Virus record (IMG/VR): IMGVR_UViG_3300047318_000243
Span: 1-39,329 of that record
Origin: a virus
Length of the DNA: 39,329 nt
Reading direction: 5' to 3' (one strand)
The notes beneath the pieces were generated by a model. The model saw only the letters and a program-made list of their open reading frames with translations. It did no database searches and was not told where the DNA came from. Position numbers and translations under genes: made by a program. How positions within the stretch are numbered: the first letter of the stretch is position 1; every line of letters starts with the position of its first letter. Positions 1-7,659 of this stretch are shown piece after piece.

Positions 1-220
1 CGCAGATGCGGCGAACGCCGTACCCTCAGGCTTGCGCGGAGCACGGACGACCAGCGAGAAAGCCTCACGCGTGAAGCCCACGGCGCCGTTGACGCTGTTA
101 GACACGTAGAGGTTCCAGCCGGAGAGCCGGCCGACCGCAGCGTCCCGCAGGGCGCCCGTGTCGTTGCTGGACTCAAACCGAATGATCTTGTCGTCCTCCA
201 GCAGGAGGGACAGGAGATCC
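1..220. repeat. Terminal overlap, left copy (same as 39110-39329)
   Basis: Bases 1-220 match 39110-39329 with one difference (C at 93, T at 39202). Both copies lie inside the capsid gene and keep its reading frame. This is best read as overlap of a circular or circularly permuted assembly and not as a physical genome end. The implied unit is 39,109 bp. Confidence 0.95.
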
Positions 221-741
221 GGGGACAGCACCAGCGTGCGGCCGGAACGGGACACCTTCCGCTTGTCCAGCGCAATGCCCGCGTTCTTGATTGCCTTGTA
301 GGCATTCAGCGGGTCAGCCTGCGAGACCGAGATAGCGCCCGCAGCAGCAGAGATCTTGTTGATCTCAGCGGCAAGGTTCGCCTCGATCTTGTCTGCCACG
401 GCCATGACCTGCGGAGCGAGGATCTGCGTACCGAAATCCTCAATGTTGAGGTTCGCGTCCTCCTCGGTCATGTCGACAGCCGAGTAAACGTGCTTGTCGA
501 TCGTGACCGGGATGGTGCCCTCAGCGACCGTGTCCGTGGTGATGGGGGTCTTGTTCTTGAGGGTGGTCTCACGCGCCGTCAGAGTGCCCGGGGTCTTGAT
601 GTTGACCACGGTACCGACACCGCCAGAGAAGTCCCGCTCAGCGTCTCGATAAACGAGACGACCAAGAATCAGCTCTTCCCGCAGAATGGGGAGACCCGTT
701 CGGGCGTACACCTTGGCAAGCTGGAGTGCATTGTCAGCCAT
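1..741 (-). CDS. Major capsid protein (5' part; continues at the window's right end)
   Basis: The N-terminal 247 codons of the shell protein. Reading continues across the circular junction into 38972-39109, giving 292 aa in total. The N-terminal part has a glycine-containing DFSGGVG segment followed by a basic KTPGTLTAR-type stretch and an IEDFGTQILAPQ segment, typical of the P22-coat-protein-like HK97-fold capsid family (family recall, no search). ATG at 741 has a good AGGAAGGA ribosome site about 8 nt upstream. It directly follows the scaffold gene (14 bp gap), the usual scaffold-capsid order. At position 93 the codon encodes Val, while the duplicate copy at 39202 encodes Ile. Confidence 0.9.
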   Translation of the reverse strand, partial: MADNALQLAKVYARTGLPILREELILGRLVYRDAERDFSGGVGTVVNIKTPGTLTARETTLKNKTPITTDTVAEGTIPVTIDKHVYSAVDMTEEDANLNIEDFGTQILAPQVMAVADKIEANLAAEINKISAAAGAISVSQADPLNAYKAIKNAGIALDKRKVSRSGRTLVLSPDLLSLLLEDDKIIRFESSNDTGALRDAAVGRLSGWNLYVSNSVNGAVGFTREAFSLVVRAPRKPEGTAFAASA

Positions 742-755
742 GTGTGAATTCCTTC

Positions 756-1271
756 CTAGCCGTTACGGCGGGCAAGGATCTTGGCCGCCAGCTTTACCGG
801 GTCGATCTCGCCCGGGTCGTTGGATTCAGCCGCGCCGCCACCCTGTACGGTGGCCACGGGCTTGGTTCGAAGGTTGGCCGTAGCCGTGCCCTTAAGGGAC
901 TCTGCGAGGGCCTTGGCGTCCGCTTCCATCTCCTCCGGGGTGTCGCCCTTAAGGCGGTCCACCAGGAAGGCAGGGAGGCCGTTCTCAGCCGCTACGCGGG
1001 CCCGGTCGGCAGTCGCCTGAAGCTCTGCAAGGCGTGCCTCAGCAGCCGCAGCGCGCGACTCGGCATCAGCCTTGGCCTGCGCGGCGCGTTCCTGCTCGGA
1101 AAGCTGAGCGTCCTTGAACGTCTTCAGCTCTGCGGCGGCATCCTGAAGAATCTTCAGGTCGGCCGCCGAAATGAGCGGAGCGGCGGGAACCGCAGGCTCG
1201 GCCGGCTTCTGGGGGTCGGGGCCATTGGCCGGAACCTCGCCCGTGCCCTCAGCCTGCGGAGTCTCCGCCAT
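756..1271 (-). CDS. Capsid scaffolding protein
   Basis: A 171-aa, charged, Ala/Glu/Lys-rich protein immediately upstream of the capsid gene. Residues about 36-105 are predicted helical and coiled-coil-like (repeated KTFKDAQLSEQE / AEARLAELQA patterns), and the C-terminus is short and basic (KILARRNG), as in scaffolds that bind capsid through a basic tail. It should be removed from the procapsid during maturation. ATG at 1271 follows GAGGAG and overlaps the end of the MuF-like gene by 23 nt. No protease gene is recognisable nearby, and no catalytic motif is visible in this protein. The call rests on position and composition. Confidence 0.8.
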   Translation of the reverse strand: MAETPQAEGTGEVPANGPDPQKPAEPAVPAAPLISAADLKILQDAAAELKTFKDAQLSEQERAAQAKADAESRAAAAEARLAELQATADRARVAAENGLPAFLVDRLKGDTPEEMEADAKALAESLKGTATANLRTKPVATVQGGGAAESNDPGEIDPVKLAAKILARRNG

Positions 1272-2043
1272 TCGTTTTCTCCTCGGTCTTAGGTGGTCGG
1301 CCGTCCAAGTGACGGCGCACGTCATTGAGAGAGCCGTGATCCTTGTAAAGCGCCTTGAAGTGATCGCCAGCAGGCGAAAGAGGCGTGCCACGGCGGAAAA
1401 TGGGCTGCACAGTGCACCGGCAGTTGTCGTGATATTCCTTGCCAGTGCGCTTTGCGGTACTGGCAACGACAGCCGCAGCACGGTCCTTGTAGACCGCACC
1501 GCGCGACGCCATGACCCCGCAGAATGCGCAACATCGGGAGTCGTGCCGCGCGACCCGCTGAAATCCAAGTGCACGTTCGTCCCCCGCTACGCGTTGCCCG
1601 ATGGTGTCCCGAGCACCGGCCATGACCGTGCGGGAGAGCTGTCCGGATTGCTTGACCCATGCGGCGGAGGCAGCCTGTTCAAAGGTCATGCCGCCCTCAA
1701 TCGCCTTGCGTATGTACGCGGGACCGATCGGCCCGAGGGTCATTTCCATTTCGCCGGACGCCACCAGGTCGGCGAGATACTTACCGGCGGAAGACGTACC
1801 GGGCACACCCTCAGCAGCGCGCAACATGTCGTAGTAGCCGGATGCTGCGCGGGCACTGTTGTGCTTGGCCTCTGCAAGGATTGGTTCGGTCAGCGCCAGG
1901 TACTCAGCGAAAGACGCTTCGAGGTTTTGCAGGTCGAGCACGCCCCAAACGGAGAGAATCCGCCGGAGCGTGCCCGAAACTAGGCTGCCTTGAACCGTGC
2001 TGAATGCCTGCGTAAGCGCCGTAGCGACAGGCACCGGGGGCAC
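1249..2043 (-). CDS. MuF-like minor head protein
   Basis: 264 aa between portal and scaffold, the usual place of Mu gpF/SPP1 gp7-like proteins. The first about 150 residues are helical. Near residues 168-175 there is a CCAFCG cluster, and near 203-212 a H-D-N-C-R-C motif followed by a hydrophobic TVQPIF. This Cys/His arrangement is the family hallmark and may bind zinc. Its likely role is in head morphogenesis or DNA ejection with the portal. The GTG start at 2043 shares one base with the portal stop (TAGTG), which indicates translational coupling. Confidence 0.85.
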   Translation of the reverse strand: MPPVPVATALTQAFSTVQGSLVSGTLRRILSVWGVLDLQNLEASFAEYLALTEPILAEAKHNSARAASGYYDMLRAAEGVPGTSSAGKYLADLVASGEMEMTLGPIGPAYIRKAIEGGMTFEQAASAAWVKQSGQLSRTVMAGARDTIGQRVAGDERALGFQRVARHDSRCCAFCGVMASRGAVYKDRAAAVVASTAKRTGKEYHDNCRCTVQPIFRRGTPLSPAGDHFKALYKDHGSLNDVRRHLDGRPPKTEEKTNGGDSAG

Positions 2044-3440
2044 TAGACCACCGGGCCCGTTCCGGCCGGCAGAGCGCCCGTGGGGGCCGTCCCTGCGCCA
2101 CCCGTGAAGAACTCCGCCATGGCAGCGCCAACGGCAGCGTCATCCTTGAGCTTGCGCCAGTACCGAACGTCCTCAGACGTGACACCGGGAATGCGGGACC
2201 AAAGCCCCTCCCCCGGAATGCCGAGCATCTGCGACGCCTTGCCGAGACCATCGACCGTGGCGGGCAGCGAACGGGATTCCGTGTCGCGCCACACAACGCG
2301 CGAAGTGGTGTCCTCGGCCGTCGCAATGTCACCCATGGCCGCAGCAATGAGCCGGAACACCTGCCCCCAAGACTCCCCGAACAGCGTTTGCCGTTCGTCT
2401 GTCTTGTGCTTCAGGCCCGCCGTACTGGCCGTGAGGGCTTCTGCTGAGATGTTCACCATGGCGCCCAGCAAGTAATGCGGAGGCACCTGGGCAATGGCAG
2501 CCATGTGCTTGACGCCAGCCTCAAGCGAACTCAGGAATCCGGACAAGTCCGTTTGGTTGAACTCGCCAAAACTGGCGTCCTTGCTGTCCGTCATCCAAAG
2601 TCGGTTAACGGCAGCCTTGAACGGCTCAATGGCTACACCGGTCTTGGGGTCGCGCGGGATGTTAATCCCCGTCGCCCAACGCTGACGGAAGGCCGAGTAG
2701 TGCTGAGCCATGATCAGACCGAGCGTCGTCTCGTTGAGCCGCAGCTGAATGGGAATCAGGGGGGCAACCTCGCCCACCGGGTCGGCGCCCTCTTCAAGGG
2801 GCAGCCGGTTCATGAACCGCACGATGGGACACACGCCCATACCGTGAGCGTTGGTGCTCACGATCTCCACGGCGTCCACGTCCTCAAGCGACGTACCGTC
2901 ACCCGGGACATTGACCACCGATATGGACACGGCGTCGAGTAGTTCGAACTGCGTACCGTCGCCACCGTCAAACATCTTCACGGAGCGGAGACGACGCAGG
3001 CCCCACATAGGCCATTCGTCGCTAGGCTCCGCGTAGGCCACCGTCCACGACGTGGCAGGCCCGGACTGCACGACCGGGAAAGGATCACCCGGCAGGACCG
3101 TGACGAACGACCGGCCAAACGCCAGCGCGCCACGGTGAACCGCAGACTGATACATGTTCAGCTTGTTGGCCGTCCACACGGCCCACACGCTCAGGTCGTC
3201 GCCCGACTCCGGGCGCCGGTACCCCTCAACGAACAGGTTCTCCGCCACCACGTCCACGATGAGAGGGAGCCAATTCGCAATCGACTTCTCACGCATGGAC
3301 TTGTACTCATCGTCGTATTGCTTGGGCATGTACGACTCTTCGAACTCTCCGCGCAGTGCAGCGGCGACAGTCCGAAGTCGGGGAAGCTCAGCCTTGCGGA
3401 TGGCCAGCGCGCCCGGCAGTACGTCAAGCGCACCGGCCAT
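2043..3440 (-). CDS. Portal protein
   Basis: 465 aa, normal for an SPP1-gp6/Phage_portal-type dodecamer at the DNA entry vertex. Family features: an N-terminal YMPKQYDDEYKSMREKSIANWLP-type segment, a mid-protein region around LRLNETTLGLIMAQHYSAFRQRW, and the PPHYLLGAMVNISAEAL segment (about residues 325-341) that matches the clip/stem area of this family. ATG at 3440 has GGAGG 7-8 nt upstream. Only 24 bp separate it from a CIR operator at 3465-3486, so a bound repressor would sit in its 5' leader. Confidence 0.92.
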   Translation of the reverse strand: MAGALDVLPGALAIRKAELPRLRTVAAALRGEFEESYMPKQYDDEYKSMREKSIANWLPLIVDVVAENLFVEGYRRPESGDDLSVWAVWTANKLNMYQSAVHRGALAFGRSFVTVLPGDPFPVVQSGPATSWTVAYAEPSDEWPMWGLRRLRSVKMFDGGDGTQFELLDAVSISVVNVPGDGTSLEDVDAVEIVSTNAHGMGVCPIVRFMNRLPLEEGADPVGEVAPLIPIQLRLNETTLGLIMAQHYSAFRQRWATGINIPRDPKTGVAIEPFKAAVNRLWMTDSKDASFGEFNQTDLSGFLSSLEAGVKHMAAIAQVPPHYLLGAMVNISAEALTASTAGLKHKTDERQTLFGESWGQVFRLIAAAMGDIATAEDTTSRVVWRDTESRSLPATVDGLGKASQMLGIPGEGLWSRIPGVTSEDVRYWRKLKDDAAVGAAMAEFFTGGAGTAPTGALPAGTGPVV

Positions 3441-3464
3441 TCCGTTACCTCCATGGAGTTGAGG

Positions 3465-3486
3465 GAGCGTTAGTTGCCTAACGCTC
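3465..3486. promoter_or_regulatory. CIR operator 1 (terminase-portal gap)
   Basis: Perfect 9-bp dyad GAGCGTTAG / CTAACGCTC around TTGC. It starts 1 bp after the terminase stop codon and ends 24 bp before the portal start, so it fills the intergenic gap. Confidence 0.9.
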
Positions 3487-3487
3487 C

Positions 3488-5119
3488 TTAGAAGCTGAAG
3501 AAATCACCCGGCCGGTTGCGTGCCCGCTTCTCCATGACCCCCGCCTCAAGGGCGGAGCGTCGAGCTTCACGGGACAGCACTAGGGCGGCGGCGGCATCGA
3601 CCTTGTGAGGCGACTCGCGGGCCGTCTTGCCGAAACCCACGCCGTAGTTGTTCGGCCGGCGCCGGGCATTCTTCAGGTGGCGAATAAGGGCCGGGCTCTG
3701 ATCAATCGTCAGAGCGCCCTCTACGAAAGCGGCGTGCGTGAACTCCGCAGCGCGCGTGAAATCCCGGATGCGGGACCGCATGTCGAATGCAAGCGAGTGC
3801 TTGGGCGACGCCTTGATAAACAGGCCCTCTCGGAACGACTCTGACCACTGGTCAAGGTACGACTCCCAGTAGGCAACGTCAGCGAAGAACGAGACCACGT
3901 CCCAACGCTCGAAAGCGTCACGGACGGCCCTGTCGACCTCATCGCGCGGCACAGTCCAGCCCACGGCGTCGGGGCCGTCTGGCTTCTCCCAAATGCCCAC
4001 GATGAACGAGTGCCCGGTGTCAACGTCGGTCGCAACGATGGCCGTTGAGTCGTCCGACTTGGCGCCGTCGAACCCAAGGGCAACCATGCCCCCATCAGGG
4101 GTGATCGCGTCCGCCAGGACCACGGCGTCAACCTCTGCCGGATCGAGCCACGCGTCAGATGCCGCCACAACCTGATTCAGGTAGAAGCGGCGCATCTCTG
4201 ACGGGTCGCTAGTCGGGTCGTAAATCTCAGAGATCACACGGTCCAAGTCGACCCACACAGAATCCCCGTACGCGACCCGTAGGGCCTCACGTAGGGCAGC
4301 CTCATCGGCTAGGTTCACATCCGGCGGGGCCTCGCGGCAGTCGTACAGCACATCGGCCGTACGCTTTGCCTTCCCTGACTTGATGTCAAGGAACGCCTCA
4401 TACTCTTGCTCCCCCACGCTGGCATACCCGGGCGCGTGTGCGTTGGTCGTCATGACCATGCGCGCCATACCACCCGGACGCTTACCGAGGTTTCGGGCCA
4501 GCACTCGCACCATGGCGAAACCGCCAGTACCCTTGGTCCACACGTGGATTTCGTCGGCCACGACAAAGGTAGGCCGAGCCCCTTCAAGGGAAGCCGAACT
4601 AGCCGTAACCGGTTCGATCTTGCCCGGTCGGCCGTCCGCAAATTGAATGAGCGTCTTTCCGACGTCAAGCCCGTAGTCACGGACCGCCGGAGATTCGACC
4701 AGCATTCCCCTGACGGCATCCATCGTGTTGTACGCCTGCTGCACCGTAACGGCAGCCATCTGCACGTGCGGAGCGGTCTCCGACCGACCGGCCGGGTGCA
4801 GGTTCCCCATAGGGTCCCTGACGAACCGTCCGTGATCCGGCCGGCACGGGCCGATGAACTCAACGATGGCCAGCGCTGCGAGTAGGGGCGACTTGCCCCA
4901 ACCCTTAGAGCGCCGGAGGATCGCACGGCGGAACGCGAACTTGCCCTTGCTGTCCAATGCGTAAAACCACAGGACGAATTGGGCTTGCTCACGGGTAAAT
5001 TGCCACGGCTGCCCGGCATTCTCGCCGTCCGGCTGCCGGATGTACCGAGAGCACCAAGCGAGGATGTGCCATCCAAGGGTGCGCTCCGGCAGTCCAGTTG
5101 GCATGTTGCCCGACTGCAC
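3488..5119 (-). CDS. Terminase large subunit
   Basis: 543-aa packaging motor and endonuclease. Walker A-like RRSKGWGKSPLL at residues 69-80; Walker B TFVVADEIH near 186; C-terminal RNase-H-like nuclease with GFDGAKSDD near 350 and a final acidic site in HKVDAAAALVLS near 510. This is the Terminase_1 type found in cos and pac siphoviruses. GTG at 5119 shares a base with the small subunit stop (TAGTG); an in-frame ATG at 5104 is an alternative start. The downstream neighbour is the portal gene. Confidence 0.95.
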   Translation of the reverse strand: MQSGNMPTGLPERTLGWHILAWCSRYIRQPDGENAGQPWQFTREQAQFVLWFYALDSKGKFAFRRAILRRSKGWGKSPLLAALAIVEFIGPCRPDHGRFVRDPMGNLHPAGRSETAPHVQMAAVTVQQAYNTMDAVRGMLVESPAVRDYGLDVGKTLIQFADGRPGKIEPVTASSASLEGARPTFVVADEIHVWTKGTGGFAMVRVLARNLGKRPGGMARMVMTTNAHAPGYASVGEQEYEAFLDIKSGKAKRTADVLYDCREAPPDVNLADEAALREALRVAYGDSVWVDLDRVISEIYDPTSDPSEMRRFYLNQVVAASDAWLDPAEVDAVVLADAITPDGGMVALGFDGAKSDDSTAIVATDVDTGHSFIVGIWEKPDGPDAVGWTVPRDEVDRAVRDAFERWDVVSFFADVAYWESYLDQWSESFREGLFIKASPKHSLAFDMRSRIRDFTRAAEFTHAAFVEGALTIDQSPALIRHLKNARRRPNNYGVGFGKTARESPHKVDAAAALVLSREARRSALEAGVMEKRARNRPGDFFSF

Positions 5120-5568
5120 TAGCCACCCCCGAACATCGAGCCGTACGCCCCCAAGTCAATGACGTTCGACCCATCGGCCACGCCTCCGGCGGGCCCTTGT
5201 GACGGCGCCTCAGCGACCTTGATACGGGCGCGTAGGCGGTCGAGGTGGGTCGCACCTAGGGCTGCCTCGTTCTGTCGGATCTCGCCCATGAGCTTGACGG
5301 CCCGTAGGGGGTCCTTTTCCCGGTTGTAGCCGTCCACCAGGGGCAGCAACATCATGAGTCGCTGCCAATCCGTCTGGACAAACAGCGCGGATTGGGGGGC
5401 CGAACACCAGGCTTCCCACCACTCGCGCGTTGCCTTAAGCCACCTCTTGGGATTGGGTAGCTCCGGGACCTGCGAGGCCGGGGCCGTAACCTCTGACGCG
5501 CCCTCAGCGAACGTGTCGTCATTGGTCCGACGGGCGTTTTCCTTGGGCGGCGGGCCGAACCCTGCCAT
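5119..5568 (-). CDS. Terminase small subunit
   Basis: 149 aa, directly upstream of and overlapping the large subunit by 1 nt. The core PKRWLKATREWWEAWCSAPQ (about residues 40-59) followed by a helical TDWQRLMMLLPLVDGY segment is typical of small terminase proteins of actinobacterial siphoviruses. It should recognise the packaging site, which probably lies in the gap just upstream (5569-5906). ATG at 5568 has a near-perfect AGGAGGTGA ribosome site, the best in the window. Confidence 0.85.
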   Translation of the reverse strand: MAGFGPPPKENARRTNDDTFAEGASEVTAPASQVPELPNPKRWLKATREWWEAWCSAPQSALFVQTDWQRLMMLLPLVDGYNREKDPLRAVKLMGEIRQNEAALGATHLDRLRARIKVAEAPSQGPAGGVADGSNVIDLGAYGSMFGGG

Positions 5569-5906
5569 CCGGTCACCTCCTCAGTGCGGGCCGACGCTCT
5601 GTACGGCCGTCTACGGGCCTCTCAGAGGGTCACCGGGGTAATCCCCCGGCCGTCGGCCGTGCGCCCGTCAGAGGGGCCGTGGGGCCCGTCTACGTGCACG
5701 CGTTACGTGTGCGCGCGCGTGGGGAATCCGGCCGATCCGGGAAGTTCCCAGGTCAGCCAAATTCCTTCGGAAAAGTTCTTGAAAATCCCAGACCCGTATG
5801 CGGGTGGGTTTCTGCTAAGACGCTGCGGTAGGGGGACACCGGGGAGGGGGTCCTCCCCCAGGTCAGGTCACCCTAAGTAACCGAAACCCTCAGCCGGCGA
5901 GCACGC
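5569..5906. other. Intergenic region, likely packaging (cos) region
   Basis: 338 bp without a convincing gene between the HNH endonuclease and terminase genes. In phiC31- and HK97-like phages the cos site lies here. It contains a terminator-like hairpin (5787-5808), a G/C-rich near-palindrome GGGGGTCCTCCCCC around 5846-5859, and several CGCGCG and GTCAGAGGGGCCG segments. The exact cut site cannot be read from sequence. The cos call is inference from position. Confidence 0.5.
5778..5812 (-). terminator. Terminator after HNH gene
   Basis: Read on the minus strand: CCCACCCG-CATA-CGGGTCTGGG hairpin followed by ATTTTC, about 100 bp past the HNH stop codon. It separates the tRNA/HNH transcript from the terminase transcript. 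Confidence 0.6.
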
Positions 5907-6224
5907 TTAGTAACCGGGGTGGCTCTGCGGTGCCCTCAGCCTTGAGTACCTGCCACCCGGTGCCCGGTCCGTGTCCTGCGCTGCCCTGCCCTCACTGCTG
6001 CTCTTGCTGCGGTGGTGGTACGAGCACAGCGCCTGAAGATTCGTCAGGGAGTGGTCGTCACCAGGGATGATGTGGTCACAGTCAGACGCATGCGCGCCGC
6101 ACAGTTCGCCCGTGTCCACACGCACCCACTGACATGACCAACCGTCACGGTCCATGGCAGCACGCCGGATCTTGGCCCATCCCTTGGGCAGGCGCGAGGC
6201 CCGGTCACTGGTGGACCAAGCCAC
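5907..6224 (-). CDS. HNH endonuclease next to terminase
   Basis: 105 aa. HNH core: RRAAMDRDGWSCQW, a Cys in GELCGAH, then CDHIIPGDDHSLTNLQALCSYHH, which supplies the His-Asn-His residues and the zinc cysteines. HNH proteins beside terminase genes are known to support cos cleavage by the terminase in several long-tailed phages, so a packaging role is more likely than homing. The GTG start at 6224 is fixed by a TAGTG overlap with the upstream gene and an AGGTGG ribosome site. The C-terminus is basic and low complexity. Confidence 0.85.
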   Translation of the reverse strand: MAWSTSDRASRLPKGWAKIRRAAMDRDGWSCQWVRVDTGELCGAHASDCDHIIPGDDHSLTNLQALCSYHHRSKSSSEGRAAQDTDRAPGGRYSRLRAPQSHPGY

Positions 6225-6505
6225 TAGCGGTACCACCTGTCGACAGCCCACCAGCCAACGGCCAGCAGGACAGCGAAGAGCAGGAAGATGCCGAGCACAT
6301 CCCAACCTGACATGTCGTCAGAGTGGGTGTGATGCACTGGCGTGGCGACCACGGGCACGACCACCACGGGGGCAGGGTGCACGATGATCGGGGGTGCAGC
6401 AACCTTGGGAGCCGCAGGCTTGGGGGCCGCAGGCTTGGGGGCCGCAGGCTTGGGGGCCGCAGGCTTCACAACCGAGACGCCCGGACGGGCACCAGTACCA
6501 GGCAC
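6224..6505 (-). CDS. Small membrane protein with KPAAP repeats
   Basis: About 93 aa, function unknown. After a short N-terminus come four imperfect KPAAP repeats (residues about 14-34), then a Val/Pro/His-rich stretch, then one strong membrane segment (GIFLLFAVLLAVGWWAV) with a short charged end (DRWYR). A Pro-Ala linker before a C-terminal anchor suggests a protein reaching across the periplasm-like space or cell wall, with the C-terminus in the membrane. Start chosen as GTG at 6505 because GGAG lies 7-8 nt upstream; the GTG at 6511 is too close to it. The gene begins only 20 bp after the tRNA at 6526. Confidence 0.65.
   Translation of the reverse strand: MPGTGARPGVSVVKPAAPKPAAPKPAAPKPAAPKVAAPPIIVHPAPVVVVPVVATPVHHTHSDDMSGWDVLGIFLLFAVLLAVGWWAVDRWYR
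6411..6467. repeat. 15-bp tandem repeat inside the membrane-protein gene
   Basis: The unit GCCGCAGGCTTGGGG is repeated almost exactly 3.8 times and encodes the KPAAP repeats. It is prone to slippage, so copy number may vary between isolates. Confidence 0.9.
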
Positions 6506-6525
6506 AGACACGCTCCAAATCGAAG

Positions 6526-6598
6526 TATCCCGAGAGGGATTCGAACCCCCAACTCACGGCACCTGAAGCCGTTGCCTCTACCGTTGGGCCATCGGGAC
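6526..6598 (-). tRNA. tRNA with CAG anticodon (Leu?), class I shape
   Basis: 73 nt. Acceptor GUCCCGA/UCGGGAU, anticodon stem ACGGC/GCCGU, loop UUCAGGU with anticodon CAG, T arm GGGGG-UUCGAAU-CCCUC. CAG would read CUG (Leu), but the variable loop is only about 4-5 nt, whereas bacterial tRNA-Leu normally has a long variable arm. The amino acid identity is therefore uncertain. No CCA is encoded. Confidence 0.85.
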
Positions 6599-6627
6599 AT
6601 GGCGCACGCCTACGGCGGCGCAAGGGA

Positions 6628-6858
6628 TCATCCGTGCAGGCAGCAGCCCTGACACACGGTCACGCCGGCCGCCCGTTCATGGGCAGCGCATAGAGCCCGG
6701 TCACCGACCACGCGTTCGCCCGCAGAGGGGCAGCGCGTATCCGGGTCTGACGGGGTCTCAAGCCATTCACAGCGGAACCCTGCGCGCTCTTTCACGGCAA
6801 GTCGCTGTCTGTGTGCGGCAGCCTGCACCATGCGGGCCGCTCTGTCGCTGCCTCGCAC
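6628..6858 (-). CDS. Small Cys-rich (zinc-type) protein
   Basis: 76 aa, function unknown. The N-terminus is basic; four or more cysteines with a histidine (FRCEW, TRCPS, ALCAAHE, CQGCC) could form a zinc site, resembling a degraded HNH or zinc-ribbon protein without a clear catalytic HNH core. GTG at 6858 is preferred (AAAGG upstream); an in-frame TTG at 6876 is possible. It lies between two tRNA genes and 20 bp downstream of a CIR. Confidence 0.55.
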   Translation of the reverse strand: MRGSDRAARMVQAAAHRQRLAVKERAGFRCEWLETPSDPDTRCPSAGERVVGDRALCAAHERAAGVTVCQGCCLHG

Positions 6859-6878
6859 GGGCCTACCTTTCCGCAAGA

Positions 6879-6900
6879 GAGCGTTAGGTGACTAACGCTC
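6879..6900. promoter_or_regulatory. CIR operator 2 (inside tRNA block)
   Basis: Both 9-bp arms are perfect, but the 4-bp centre is GTGA where most copies have TTGC. It lies 5 bp from the 3' end of tRNA-Asn. Confidence 0.85.
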
Positions 6901-6905
6901 ATGGG

Positions 6906-6978
6906 CTGCACGGGCAGGGCTCGAACCTGCGACACTGGGATTAACAATCCCGTGCTCTGCCAACTGAGCTACCGTGCA
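6906..6978 (-). tRNA. tRNA-Asn (GUU)
   Basis: 73 nt cloverleaf: acceptor UGCACGG/CCGUGCA, anticodon loop UUGUUAA, T loop UUCGAGC. No encoded CCA. Confidence 0.95.
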
Positions 6979-7118
6979 ATGAAGCCGACAGAGGCTAACC
7001 ACCGGACTAGGACCGGGCGGCGCATGTCGACACCCCAGCGCCCCGCAACCTAGGCGAGACGTTGGGTAAGGGTGTAACCGGCCTTGGACGCCTCAAGGTG
7101 GCATGCACGGTCACGCTG

Positions 7119-7191
7119 TCTGATCAGCAGGGCTCGAACCTGCGGCCTCTCGCTCCCAAAGCGAGCGCGCTCCCAACTGCGCCATGATCAG
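7119..7191 (-). tRNA. tRNA-Pro (UGG)
   Basis: 73 nt: acceptor CUGAUCA/UGAUCAG, anticodon stem CUCGC/GCGAG with loop UUUGGGA, T stem GCAGG/CCUGC. The 140 bp between this gene and tRNA-Asn hold nothing that I recognise. Confidence 0.95.
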
Positions 7192-7195
7192 ATGG

Positions 7196-7276
7196 TCCGT
7201 TGTCCCGGAATCGAACCGGTCTAGCCCCTCAAGGGCGAGGGCTTTACAGGCCCCCTTACGTCCCAGCGTTCAACGG
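7196..7276 (-). tRNA. tRNA-Tyr (GUA)
   Basis: 81 nt, class II with a variable arm (GCCCUUGAGGGGC). Anticodon loop CUGUAAA. The D arm is poorly formed and A7-A66 is unpaired, so folding or charging may be weak. Confidence 0.85.
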
Positions 7277-7280
7277 TTGG

Positions 7281-7353
7281 TCGGTGCGGCAGGGCTCGAA
7301 CCTGCGACATCCCGGTTAAGAGCCGGGAACTCTACCAACTGAGTTACACACCG
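7281..7353 (-). tRNA. tRNA-Lys (CUU)
   Basis: 73 nt: acceptor CGGUGUG/CGCACCG, anticodon stem CCCGG/CCGGG with loop CUCUUAA, discriminator A. Confidence 0.95.
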
Positions 7354-7354
7354 A

Positions 7355-7427
7355 TGGGACCGCCGGGGCTCGAACCCGGGACCTCTGGGTTATGAGCCCA
7401 GCGCGCTACCAACTGCGCCACAGTCCA
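7355..7427 (-). tRNA. tRNA-Met type (CAU)
   Basis: 73 nt with anticodon stem CUGGG/CCCAG and loop CUCAUAA. The first acceptor pair is a U-C mismatch. A mismatch at 1-72 is typical of initiator tRNA, but the three G-C pairs expected below the initiator loop are not clearly present. It may be elongator Met or, with lysidine, Ile(AUA). Confidence 0.9.
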
Positions 7428-7428
7428 G

Positions 7429-7503
7429 CAGCGCCACGGGGATTCGAACCCCGGTCTCCTGACTGAGAATCAGGCGGCCTAGACCTAACTAGCCGATGGC
7501 GCC
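7429..7503 (-). tRNA. tRNA-Glu (CUC)
   Basis: 75 nt: acceptor GGCGCCA/UGGCGCU, anticodon stem CCUGA/UCAGG with loop UUCUCAG, T loop UUCGAAU, discriminator G. Confidence 0.95.
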
Positions 7504-7508
7504 AAGAG

Positions 7509-7580
7509 AGCTGCACGGAGGACTCGAACCCCCATTACCTGATTACGAAACAGGCGGCTTGCCAGTTAGCCGAGCGCAGC
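7509..7580 (-). tRNA. tRNA-Thr (CGU)
   Basis: 72 nt: acceptor GCUGCGC/GUGCAGC, anticodon loop UUCGUAA (last pair of the anticodon stem is U-U), T stem GGGGG/CCUCC. phiC31 is reported to carry a tRNA-Thr gene too (recall). Confidence 0.9.
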
Positions 7581-7584
7581 AGAG

Positions 7585-7657
7585 AGGGGCCCGGGGGATT
7601 CGAACCCCCGTCACTGCCATGGCAAGGCAGTAGCTTTGGCCTCTAGCAGAGGGCCCC
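7585..7657 (-). tRNA. tRNA-Gly (GCC)
   Basis: 73 nt: acceptor GGGGCCC/GGGCCCC, anticodon stem CUGCC/GGCAG with loop UUGCCAU. First tRNA of the array in transcription order. Confidence 0.95.
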
Positions 7658-7659
7658 AT

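Noticed and set aside
6411-6467. Tandem 15-bp repeats as a CRISPR-like array
   Set aside because: No spacers; the repeats encode KPAAP units in a protein.
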